DNA of 64,000 bases from an uncultured Gammaproteobacteria bacterium (GTDB taxonomy: Bacteria; Pseudomonadota; Gammaproteobacteria; Pseudomonadales; Pseudohongiellaceae), in contig CAJXUA010000003.1 of the NCBI GenBank assembly GCA_913060695.1, positions 1 to 64,000 on the forward strand. The letters run 5' to 3'. Below are positions 57,074 through 64,000 of the stretch, one piece after another (within the stretch, counting starts at the first letter, position 1; each line of letters opens with the position of its first letter). The position numbers were made by a program, and so were the translations under genes. The notes below the pieces were generated by a model. That model did not search any database and was not told the DNA's origin. It worked only from the letters and a program-made list of their open reading frames with translations.

Positions 57074-57463
57074 ATGCGCAGATTACAGAGAATAGTACAC
57101 GTTGAGGACGACGAGTCGATCCGCGCTATTGCGAAGGTCGCCTTGGAGCGAGTTGGCAGCTTCACGCTTCTTAGTTGTGCATCGGGTAACGAGGCACTAG
57201 AGAAGACTGCACAATTTGCCCCAGACATGATCCTGCTGGATGTAATGATGCCCGGGCTCGACGGCCCGACCACTTTGAAGAAGCTAAGAGAGACTATGGA
57301 TTTGACCGAAGTCGCCATAGTGTTCATGACCGCTAAAGTGCAGTCTTCCGAGATCGAATATTACAAAAGCATAGGCGCCTGCAATGTGGTGTTGAAGCCC
57401 TTTGACGTGATGACCCTATCGGAACAACTAGGAAAATATTGGACGGAATTCAATGGCGAATGA
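57074..57463 (+). CDS. Single-domain CheY-like response regulator
   Basis: The 129-residue receiver has acidic pair Asp12-Asp13 (HVEDDES), phosphorylated Asp56 (ILLDVMMPG), the Thr in VFMTAK and the Lys in LKPFD. It has no output domain, so it probably shuttles phosphoryl groups between the hybrid kinase and the Hpt protein. ATG begins directly after the kinase stop. Its end overlaps the next gene by 11 bases. Confidence 0.94.
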   Translation: MRRLQRIVHVEDDESIRAIAKVALERVGSFTLLSCASGNEALEKTAQFAPDMILLDVMMPGLDGPTTLKKLRETMDLTEVAIVFMTAKVQSSEIEYYKSIGACNVVLKPFDVMTLSEQLGKYWTEFNGE

Positions 57464-59120
57464 GCGCGAAGCAAGCATACAGAAAGAGATGGCAAAACTG
57501 CGCAACGAGTTTCACGATCGGCTCATAGTCGAGCTAGAGGAATTCGTGGCGTATTCTAGCCTGCCAGATCAGGAGATTTGCCGCACAGAAACCCTTCAGA
57601 AGCTCTACGAGGCAAGCCATCGCCTTGCTGGCTCTGCGCTTACTTTCGGCTATTCAGATACAGGTAATTTATTGCGACGCTTGGAGGGCGCACTGGATGC
57701 GATCCTTAACCAGGGTGCCGAAGTTAACGTCCTTTCAATACGCAGACAGCTCAATGTATTAGCACCAGCCGTGGCCATCCCTTCCGAAACCAAGAAAAAT
57801 CTGGCGGCGCAGAGTACTGCTACTGAAAGTTCAGCTTTAGCGCAGCCAATGTCAAATAGTGTGCTTTTATATGTCTTAGAAGACGACCCCTCTACGAGCG
57901 ATCTGTTAAAGATTGGATTGTCCAGCTTCGGCTATAATGTAAGCACATTCACAGACATCGACACACTCTGCGACTCGGCAAAAAAAGAGCGTCCAGATGC
58001 GCTAATTGTCGATATCGAGAAAAAAAATATTGCTGAGCATACGTTGGCAAATGTCGCAAAACGTTTGCGCGAAGACGGCATGCAAGCGCTCCCTATCTTG
58101 GTCGTTAGCCAATACGATAGCTTCACTGAAAAGCTCGAGGCAGCACGCAATAACGTGGTTGCCTTTCTTAGTAAACCAGTCAACATTCCCGCTCTCGAAT
58201 CTAATCTCGAGTTTGTGTTGCAGCCTCAGACGAAATCTCCCTATCGCGTGCTCCTCGTCGACGACGATATCTACTCGATGGAACACCATCGCTTGATGCT
58301 AGATAAGTGGGGCATCATGGCCCACGCTTTGCCGGACCCTTCTAAGATTCTCGACGTAATCGAAGAGTTTCAGCCAGACTTAATGATCTTCGACCTCCAT
58401 ATGCCCTCCTGCACGGGCGTCGAACTAGCCGAAGTAGTGCGTTTTCACACGCACTGGATTCACATTCCCATCATCTTCCTATCCAGTGAACGCAATGAGG
58501 GACGACAAATATCGGCCATGATGACAGGTGGCGACGACTTCATCGTAAAGCCTGTAGTGGAAGAGAATTTCGTCGCCACCATCATGAGCCGTGCACAACG
58601 TGCAAGACAATTGGCAGAGCTGATGACACGGGACAGCCTCACTGGCCTGCTCAAGCACACTGAGATAAAAGAGCGGCTTGGACACGAATATTCCCGCGCA
58701 GACCGGAATAAGAGTGTTGTCAGCGTGGCAATGCTTGATATCGATAAATTCAAGCGTGTGAACGACAGCTACGGGCACCAAACCGGCGACGTCGTCATCG
58801 CAACGCTCGCTCACCTATTGCGTCGCGGACTACGCGCAACAGACATTGTTGGGCGCTATGGCGGAGAAGAGTACCTAGTAATATTGCCAGACACGGATGC
58901 CGAGAGAGCCGCGATCAAACTAAACTCGCTACGCAAGGAGTTCGAGAAGGTGAAGTTCCGCCATAAGAACGAAGTGTTTACCTCTAGCTTTAGCGGCGGT
59001 ATCTGCCAATCGGATAAAGTGAAAAACATCGACGAATTCTTAGAGCAAGCCGACCTAGCGCTGTATCGAGCGAAAGAGCGCGGCCGGAACCAGATTGTAC
59101 AGTCCGACGATACGGACTAG
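57453..59120 (+). CDS. Hpt-REC-REC-GGDEF diguanylate cyclase
   Basis: This 555-residue effector has four modules. Hpt (about 1-105) has phosphorylatable His56 ([14 protein letters not shown]). Receiver 1 (about 137-255) has Asp187 and Lys241. Receiver 2 (about 264-385) has Asp314 and Lys367. The cyclase (about 393-550) has GGEEY at 470-474, the inhibitory RxxD as RATD at 461-464, and [14 protein letters not shown]. It should make cyclic-di-GMP from GTP when phosphorylated. With the hybrid kinase and CheY-like protein, it forms a closed phosphorelay ending in this messenger. The unusual feature is the Hpt and two receivers in one chain. Confidence 0.92.
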   Translation: MANEREASIQKEMAKLRNEFHDRLIVELEEFVAYSSLPDQEICRTETLQKLYEASHRLAGSALTFGYSDTGNLLRRLEGALDAILNQGAEVNVLSIRRQLNVLAPAVAIPSETKKNLAAQSTATESSALAQPMSNSVLLYVLEDDPSTSDLLKIGLSSFGYNVSTFTDIDTLCDSAKKERPDALIVDIEKKNIAEHTLANVAKRLREDGMQALPILVVSQYDSFTEKLEAARNNVVAFLSKPVNIPALESNLEFVLQPQTKSPYRVLLVDDDIYSMEHHRLMLDKWGIMAHALPDPSKILDVIEEFQPDLMIFDLHMPSCTGVELAEVVRFHTHWIHIPIIFLSSERNEGRQISAMMTGGDDFIVKPVVEENFVATIMSRAQRARQLAELMTRDSLTGLLKHTEIKERLGHEYSRADRNKSVVSVAMLDIDKFKRVNDSYGHQTGDVVIATLAHLLRRGLRATDIVGRYGGEEYLVILPDTDAERAAIKLNSLRKEFEKVKFRHKNEVFTSSFSGGICQSDKVKNIDEFLEQADLALYRAKERGRNQIVQSDDTD

Positions 59121-59155
59121 ACTCGCCCCCTCCTCCACACACAAAAAGCGACCCC

Positions 59156-59776
59156 ATGGCCCGTTCGAAAAGCAGTAATCGTTGGCTCGAAGAGCATGTG
59201 AATGACCCCTATGTGAAAAAGGCACAGGTCGATGGCTATCGTTCCCGCGCCAGTTATAAACTCTTAGAGTTGATCGACAAGGACAGATTAATTAAGCCGG
59301 GGATGACGGTTCTGGACTTGGGTTCGACACCTGGCGGCTGGTCGCAAGTGGTGGCACCACTGCTTGGCAAGCAGGGCAAAACCATTGCCTCTGACATACT
59401 GCCAATGGACCCAATTGCGGATGTTATTTTTATCGAAGGGGATTTCACAGAGCAGGAAGTGTTCGACGCGATACTTGCACAGCTAGATAAGGACAAAGCG
59501 GATTTGGTGATGTCAGACATGGCCCCCAATATTAGCGGCGTAGACGCTGCAGACCAAGCCAGCTCCATGTATCTAGTGGAGCTAGCCCTCGACATGGCTG
59601 TCGCTGTGTTAAAGCCTGGCGCTAATTATGTGGCAAAGGTCTTCCACGGCGAGGGCTACGATCAATACTTGAAGGACATGCGCGAACACTTCGACAAAGT
59701 AGTGGTGCGCAAGCCAGATGCCTCGCGCTCGCGCTCACGCGAGGTCTACGTTGTCGGCAAAGGCTTCAAGTCCTAG
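59156..59776 (+). CDS. rlmE: 23S rRNA 2'-O-methyltransferase
   Basis: This enzyme methylates U2552 of 23S rRNA during late 50S assembly. The 206-residue protein has Lys35 in [12 protein letters not shown], motif [15 protein letters not shown], catalytic Asp in [11 protein letters not shown], Lys in [11 protein letters not shown], and Glu in [11 protein letters not shown] (the K-D-K-E tetrad). In many bacteria ftsH follows; here a small unknown gene lies opposite instead. Confidence 0.96.
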   Translation: MARSKSSNRWLEEHVNDPYVKKAQVDGYRSRASYKLLELIDKDRLIKPGMTVLDLGSTPGGWSQVVAPLLGKQGKTIASDILPMDPIADVIFIEGDFTEQEVFDAILAQLDKDKADLVMSDMAPNISGVDAADQASSMYLVELALDMAVAVLKPGANYVAKVFHGEGYDQYLKDMREHFDKVVVRKPDASRSRSREVYVVGKGFKS

Positions 59777-59998
59777 TTACTTAATTTTAGACTTGCGCTT
59801 ATTGCGCTCATTCAGGGCGAGAAATTCTACCAGTTCTGCCTCAGCCCACTTATTCGCCTCTTCTTCAGTCGCAAAACCATCCTGCGTCTTGGACACGACA
59901 TTGCGCTTGGAGCTTGCGCGACGCAATATCTCTGCACGCCACAGGCCGCTGGTCTCGTCCTTACTTACTTGGGAGTTGTATCTCTTATTGGTGCTCAT
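59777..59998 (-). CDS. Small basic/acidic protein, DUF3622-like
   Basis: The 73-residue protein has a Ser/Lys/Arg-rich N-terminal beta region (VSKDETSGLWRAEILRRA) and an acidic helix FATEEEANKWAEAELVEFLA, ending in a Lys-rich tail. This resembles the DUF3622 group of small gammaproteobacterial proteins (from memory); function unknown. It abuts the rlmE stop codon in a tail-to-tail arrangement. ATG 59998 has no strong ribosome site (nearest A/G run is AAGTA). Confidence 0.7.
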   Translation of the reverse strand: MSTNKRYNSQVSKDETSGLWRAEILRRASSKRNVVSKTQDGFATEEEANKWAEAELVEFLALNERNKRKSKIK

Positions 59999-60157
59999 TA
60001 CTTGGTCCTGTGTCTGCCCGGCTCGGGCCTTTGATTAGGGCGCTACTTATACCCGAAGGGGCCGCCACTGACCAGTGTAAGTTCCTTGCGCATAAATACT
60101 TCCGTTTTCTGTGGCGATATTGTCTACTGTTGTTATTGCCCCGCGACGAGTAAGTCC

Positions 60158-61486
60158 ATGTCTAAAGTAAGCCGCTATACCCCCGCCACCGCCATCGCAG
60201 TTGTCGTTGCCAATATGGTAGGCACAGGGGTATTCACTAGCCTCGGCTTCCAAATCATCGACATCAAATCCAGCTTCGTTCTGTTGATGCTATGGCTCGT
60301 TGGCGGCATTGCAGCAATGTGCGGCGCACTGACCTATGCCGAACTAGCCAGCCGCATGCCCCGCTCGGGCGGCGAATATAATTTCCTCAGTCAGATCTAT
60401 CACCCCTCTATCGGTTTCGTTTCCGGCTGGGTCTCGCTGACGGTGGGCTTCGCGGCGCCTACAGCATTGGCGGCGATGACCTTCGCGGCCTACTTCGATT
60501 CGGCCGTGGGTGCCAGCATTCCTATCAATCGTAGCTTAGCCGCTGTGGTTCTGGTGGGCGTACTCACATTCGTGCACGGGCGTAACCACGCCGCCAGCAG
60601 TGGTTTGCAGAATTGGTTCACGATTATCAAGGTCTTGTTGATCGCCCTATTCGTGGTGGCTGTATACAGCAGCGTTATAACTCCCCAGGAAGTGCACTTA
60701 TTGCCTAGAAGTGGCGATGGTGCCTTGTTAGCCTCTAGCGCATTCGCTGTATCGCTGATCTATGTTAACTATGCCTACACGGGCTGGAATGCCGCCACTT
60801 ATATTACTGGTGAGATCGAGCGACCCGAGCGCTCAGTCCCTATAGTTCTCATCGGTGGCACCGCTATCGTCATCGTGTTGTATTTGGCCCTTAACGCGAC
60901 ATTCCTCTATGCCGTGCCAATGGAAGCGCTAGAGGGGCGCATCGAGATCGGTGTTATTGTCGCCGAACAGACCTTCGGCCCAATCGGCGCGATGCTGATG
61001 GGCGCGCTACTTTCCCTACTATTGATCTCAACAGTCAGCGCAATGCTAATGGCCGGCCCACGCGTGCTTCAAGTAATGGGGGAAGATTTTCGACTGTTCC
61101 GCATTCTCGCGGTTAAAAATGCCGGCGGTGTGCCCCGCACTGCCATTTACGTGCAGGGGCTAATCGCAATACTGTTCATCGTCACCTCCACCTTCGACTC
61201 TGTGCTGGTATTCTCCGGATTCATCCTCGGCTTGAGCTCGCTGGCCACTGTGCTGGGCGTGTTCGTGCTGCGCTTTCGTAAAGGCAAAGACGAGCACGAA
61301 GGCGTGACCTCATATCGCACCTGGGCCTACCCCCTACCGCCACTTCTGTATAGTGCCATCATGTTGTGGACGCTCTGGTTTATCTCCGTTAATCGGCCAA
61401 TAGAGGCGGCAGTCGCAGCAATCGTGATAATCCTCGGTTTCGTCAGCTACGTCATCACCGAACGGCTCTCTGCCGCGCGCGCATAA
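60158..61486 (+). CDS. APC-family amino acid permease
   Basis: This inner-membrane transporter of 442 residues has about 12 helices. TM1 carries the unwound substrate motif VANMVGTGVFTSLG, and the AELASRMPRSGGEYNFLSQIY loop after TM2 is the APC signature. TM6 has VNYAYTGWNAATYITGEIERPERS. Substrate is unknown; the motif set resembles amino-acid/polyamine members. ATG 60158 (MSKVSRYTP) is chosen; the open frame to 60086 adds 24 non-family residues. Confidence 0.88.
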   Translation: MSKVSRYTPATAIAVVVANMVGTGVFTSLGFQIIDIKSSFVLLMLWLVGGIAAMCGALTYAELASRMPRSGGEYNFLSQIYHPSIGFVSGWVSLTVGFAAPTALAAMTFAAYFDSAVGASIPINRSLAAVVLVGVLTFVHGRNHAASSGLQNWFTIIKVLLIALFVVAVYSSVITPQEVHLLPRSGDGALLASSAFAVSLIYVNYAYTGWNAATYITGEIERPERSVPIVLIGGTAIVIVLYLALNATFLYAVPMEALEGRIEIGVIVAEQTFGPIGAMLMGALLSLLLISTVSAMLMAGPRVLQVMGEDFRLFRILAVKNAGGVPRTAIYVQGLIAILFIVTSTFDSVLVFSGFILGLSSLATVLGVFVLRFRKGKDEHEGVTSYRTWAYPLPPLLYSAIMLWTLWFISVNRPIEAAVAAIVIILGFVSYVITERLSAARA

Positions 61487-61529
61487 ATTTAGTACACTGC
61501 GTTGACGAAACCTTCAATTAGGAGCTCCC

Positions 61530-62189
61530 ATGTCTCGATGGATTAAAGTAGACGAAGACATCAATCAATACATCAACGACCATCTCGCACCGGAACATCC
61601 CGTGCTACAGGAGTTGCATAAAAAAACCTCTGTAATGGAAGGCGCGGGGATGCAGATATCCCACGAGCAGGCCCAATTCATGAGTGTCTTGCTCAAGTCT
61701 ATCCGCGCGAATAATACCCTCGAGATCGGAGTTTTTACCGGTTATAGCACGCTGATTACCGCGCTCGCTTTGCCAGCAGACGGCCGCATCATTGCCTGCG
61801 ATATCAGTGAGGAATGGACGAATATTGCCAAGCCCTTCTGGGCAGCCGCGGGGGTAAGCGACAAGATCGAGCTGCGCCTTGCGCCAGCAACGCAAACCCT
61901 TAGTGAATTGATTAAATGCGGGGGTTCCGGTCAGTTCGACTTCGCGTTCATTGACGCCGACAAAACCGGATATGAAGATTACTATGAATTGACCCTGGAG
62001 CTACTGCGCCCCGGCGGCCTAATCGCACTAGATAACTGCCTGTGGGGAGGCTCGGTGATCGACCTCGACGATCAAAGCGAGGACACCAAGGCGCTGCGCA
62101 AACTCAACGACAAGATCAGCAGTGACCGACGGGTACAGGCCTATTTGGCCCCTGTTGGCGATGGCATCTACCTAGCGTCCAAATTATAG
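61530..62189 (+). CDS. Class I SAM-dependent O-methyltransferase
   Basis: This catechol-type methyltransferase of 219 residues has motif I NTLEIGVFTGYSTLITALAL, the acidic strand end ACDISEEW, and the metal-site FAFIDADKTGYEDYYELTL with DNCLWGGSV. These match the cation-dependent caffeoyl-CoA/catechol O-methyltransferase family. The substrate is unknown. RBS AGGAGCT precedes ATG 61530. It ends overlapping the MAPEG gene by six bases on the opposite strand. Confidence 0.92.
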   Translation: MSRWIKVDEDINQYINDHLAPEHPVLQELHKKTSVMEGAGMQISHEQAQFMSVLLKSIRANNTLEIGVFTGYSTLITALALPADGRIIACDISEEWTNIAKPFWAAAGVSDKIELRLAPATQTLSELIKCGGSGQFDFAFIDADKTGYEDYYELTLELLRPGGLIALDNCLWGGSVIDLDDQSEDTKALRKLNDKISSDRRVQAYLAPVGDGIYLASKL

Positions 62190-62609
62190 CCTGACCACAA
62201 CCTCGTATAGCAGCAGCGCTGTCAGTACGAATATGGCAAGCACGCCTATTAAGAAGATGTTTCGGCGCTTTGGTACCACGTTAGGGCCGGTATGAATCCA
62301 GGCATGGAACAACCGGCTTAATGCGAACACCCACGCGGCCAGCAGCGCCAAGACACCCACCGCATCTAGCTCAATTAGGGCGATTACCAGCACATAAAAG
62401 AGAACCGGTACTTCGAATTGGTTGCGGATATTATTGTTGATCTTCTGCACATACTCCGGCCATGCATCGTCATGCAGTGCGCGGCGTGCATTGTCAACTT
62501 CGCCTGCGCGAAGGGCTTTGATCTTGGCAAGAATCAAGGCGCTATACACGGTCAAGGTCAGGCAGATTTGTAGCAATACCGGCAGGTATAGCCAATTGGG
62601 ATTCATCAT
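62184..62609 (-). CDS. MAPEG-family membrane protein
   Basis: This integral membrane protein of 141 residues has about four helices. The family motif is NQFEVPVLFYVLVIAL and RLFHAWIHTGPNVVPKRR, seen in glutathione-binding members such as microsomal glutathione S-transferases. It begins directly after the persulfide-dioxygenase stop (TAAATG), so the two are co-transcribed. Two adjacent ATGs (62609, 62606) are possible. Confidence 0.88.
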   Translation of the reverse strand: MMNPNWLYLPVLLQICLTLTVYSALILAKIKALRAGEVDNARRALHDDAWPEYVQKINNNIRNQFEVPVLFYVLVIALIELDAVGVLALLAAWVFALSRLFHAWIHTGPNVVPKRRNIFLIGVLAIFVLTALLLYEVVVRL

Positions 62610-63650
62610 TTATCGCTCCAACCAATGCAAAATGCCGCCGTGGATATTCGCCACTTTCTCATGCCCAACCTCCTTCAGGATAGTGATCGCCATCGACGAG
62701 CGCTTGCCGGAACGGCACAGAGTAACCACCGGCTTATCCTTTGGTACTTCACCCACCCGCGCACGTAGTTCGCTCAGGGGAATGACGGTGACGCGTTCCA
62801 GCCCAACTATTGGCGCACCAATCTCCTCGGCCTCGCGCACATCCAATACCGTCAGCTCTGCTTGATGCTGTAGCACCCACTCCGGCTCAACCTCGGGTAT
62901 GCCCGCGAAGGTAACCCGCAATTCAGCCCAGTCCGGCTCCTCTGGCAATTTACCATTGGCTGGCTTGCCACTGCGCAGATTGTTCGGCAGCGCCTCGTCT
63001 ATCTTCTTGGGGTGAGGCAATTGCATTGCCTTCATATACTCCACGAAGTCGCGCTCATTGGCGCCACCACCCACACGAGGATTGAATCGCTTCTCCTCCT
63101 CTACGGAAGATCGAGTACGCCCGTTGTAGTCATGGGCGGGATAGACGGCGTAGCCATCTGGAAGGGAGAATATTTGTTCAGTTATGGAATGATATAAACG
63201 CGCTGGGTCGCCCTGTTGAAAATCGCTACGGCCACAGCCCCGAATCAAGAGAGCGTCGCCAGTAAACACCATCTGCTGCTGCGCAAGAACAAAGCTAGTA
63301 CAACCGCTGGTATGCCCAGGCGTCGCCCGCGCCTCAAGCTCTACCCCTTGCACTCCGAAGCGCTGCCCATCTTGGAGCAAGAGATCGACATTCTCGGCAC
63401 CTGCACTCGCAGAGATCGCGATTTTACAGCCTGTCTTTTGCTTCAGTAACCACGCAGCCGTAATATGGTCTGCGTGGGCATGTGTGTCCACTACCAGCTT
63501 TAGTTGCAAGCCCAGTTCGTCGAGTAAGGCTAAGTCGCGTGAGGCTTGCTCGAATACAGGATCGATCAGCAGTGCCTCATGGCTAGCTTCATCGGCAAGC
63601 AGATAAGTATAGGTAGATGAGCTAGCGTCGAAGAGTTGTCTGAATAACAT
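62610..63650 (-). CDS. Persulfide dioxygenase-rhodanese fusion (ETHE1-type)
   Basis: The 346-residue fusion has an N-terminal metallo-beta-lactamase-fold domain of the ETHE1 class (residues 1-240) and a C-terminal rhodanese (about 250-346). The iron ligands are in THAHADHIT (His57/59, Asp61, His62), ATPGHTSGCTSF, and FTGDALLIRGCGRSDF. The RSSVEEEKRFNPRVGG segment is typical of ETHE1. The rhodanese active Cys312 lies in TLCRSGKRSS. The enzyme oxidises glutathione persulfide to sulfite, and rhodanese can exchange the sulfane sulfur, so it takes part in sulfide detoxification. A co-transcribed MAPEG follows. Confidence 0.93.
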   Translation of the reverse strand: MLFRQLFDASSSTYTYLLADEASHEALLIDPVFEQASRDLALLDELGLQLKLVVDTHAHADHITAAWLLKQKTGCKIAISASAGAENVDLLLQDGQRFGVQGVELEARATPGHTSGCTSFVLAQQQMVFTGDALLIRGCGRSDFQQGDPARLYHSITEQIFSLPDGYAVYPAHDYNGRTRSSVEEEKRFNPRVGGGANERDFVEYMKAMQLPHPKKIDEALPNNLRSGKPANGKLPEEPDWAELRVTFAGIPEVEPEWVLQHQAELTVLDVREAEEIGAPIVGLERVTVIPLSELRARVGEVPKDKPVVTLCRSGKRSSMAITILKEVGHEKVANIHGGILHWLER

Positions 63651-63743
63651 CGTAGCTCCATTGTCTATGCCGCTTGATGCGACTTAGCACGTGGGGAGTA
63701 TAGCCCCACACTCACGATGCTGCCTCTGTGAATGTGGAGCCGC

Positions 63744-64000
63744 TTAATACTGAAACTCTATACTAGCAAACACACGGTGCTTATCGTATTGATAGATATC
63801 AAAATTATCGCGTTGATCTGTCAACTGATATTGCGCGCGCACTAGCCAATTTGGATTCAATCGATAGGCGATATCCGCATTCAACTTACGCTGCTCCCCT
63901 TCGCGCTGGGCCTGCTTAATGCTGCCGTCGATCTCGCGTAATCGGTTAAGACCCTCGTATTGGTTGTCGATGTACTCTGCCGCCAAGCCCGTGCTCAGCT
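63744..64000 (-). CDS. Outer-membrane beta-barrel protein, C-terminal fragment
   Basis: Only the 3' end of this gene is in the window; the frame is open to base 64000. The last 85 residues have alternating strands (AYRLNPNWLVRAQYQLTDQRD, then HRVFASIEFQY) with the terminal aromatic residue that marks the final strand of outer-membrane barrels. The family cannot be assigned from this fragment. An apparent start at 63986 is internal. Confidence 0.75.
   Translation of the reverse strand, partial: LSTGLAAEYIDNQYEGLNRLREIDGSIKQAQREGEQRKLNADIAYRLNPNWLVRAQYQLTDQRDNFDIYQYDKHRVFASIEFQY

Overview
The window is ordinary chromosome of a gammaproteobacterium. Supporting evidence is FabA/FabB unsaturated fatty-acid synthesis, dusB-fis, Coq7, Crp/Vfr next to an OsmC protein, an FNR with cluster cysteines, and trpG-trpD-trpC without trpE. 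The trpGDC/crp/osmC/coq7 neighbourhood recalls Pseudomonas (from memory), and the window carries REP-like palindromes resembling Pseudomonas REPs. I would place it in the broad Pseudomonadales/Cellvibrionales/Oceanospirillales area; genus cannot be told. There is no rRNA, CRISPR array, insertion sequence, prophage or integrase. One tRNA (Thr, anticodon TGT) is present.

Layout. 1-10 kb: pdxH, a secreted MORN-repeat protein, the ybbA/ybbP-type ABC exporter divergent from tesA, a basic Tyr/Arg-rich secreted protein, pdxJ, a YbfF-like esterase, bcp, a CobB-type sirtuin and a hot-dog thioesterase. 10-17 kb: a group of exported hydrolases and unknowns (amidase, M20 peptidase, B3-like metallo-beta-lactamase-fold protein, two related secreted proteins), a PAP2 phosphatase and tRNA-Thr. 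17-25 kb: pgi, a RimB-like/RimK fusion and a GNAT enzyme on the + strand, facing the nucleotide-sugar genes (phosphomannomutase, galU, manC). 25-37 kb: a long co-directional housekeeping run, fabA-fabB-(stand-alone DsbD alpha domain)-aroQ-accB-accC-prmA-zinc-ribbon protein-dusB-fis-purH-purD-coq7. 37-43 kb: osmC divergent from crp, then trpG-trpD-trpC-dgkA and a helical membrane-anchored unknown on the minus strand, then corA. 43-47.5 kb: a tandem REP array, fnr overlapping a phytanoyl-CoA dioxygenase-family gene, an XRE-regulator/membrane-protein pair and a beta-propeller protein. 47.5-59 kb: cyclic-di-GMP signalling, with a membrane PAS/GAF/GGDEF/EAL protein and a three-gene phosphorelay operon (hybrid kinase, CheY-like protein, Hpt-REC-REC-GGDEF protein) on either side of a TrmH-type methyltransferase/flavoprotein pair. 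59-64 kb: rlmE, an amino-acid permease, an O-methyltransferase, a MAPEG protein, a persulfide-dioxygenase/rhodanese fusion and the 3' end of an outer-membrane barrel gene.

How the genes fit together. fabA, fabB, accB and accC put the start of fatty-acid synthesis and the unsaturated branch in one run. pgi, the mutase, galU and manC supply hexose phosphates, UDP-glucose and GDP-mannose for surface polysaccharide. The two signalling loci together make (two GGDEF domains) and break (one EAL domain) cyclic-di-GMP, and the operon can take phosphoryl input through a PAS-rich soluble kinase. Crp and FNR are both encoded within about 8 kb. The most unusual items are the BIME-like palindromes with changing stems and a nearly constant loop, the DsbD gene reduced to its alpha domain, the RimB-RimK fusion, an arm-less Fis, and the FNR/dioxygenase overlap. 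I found no clear-cut wholly new defence or mobile system.
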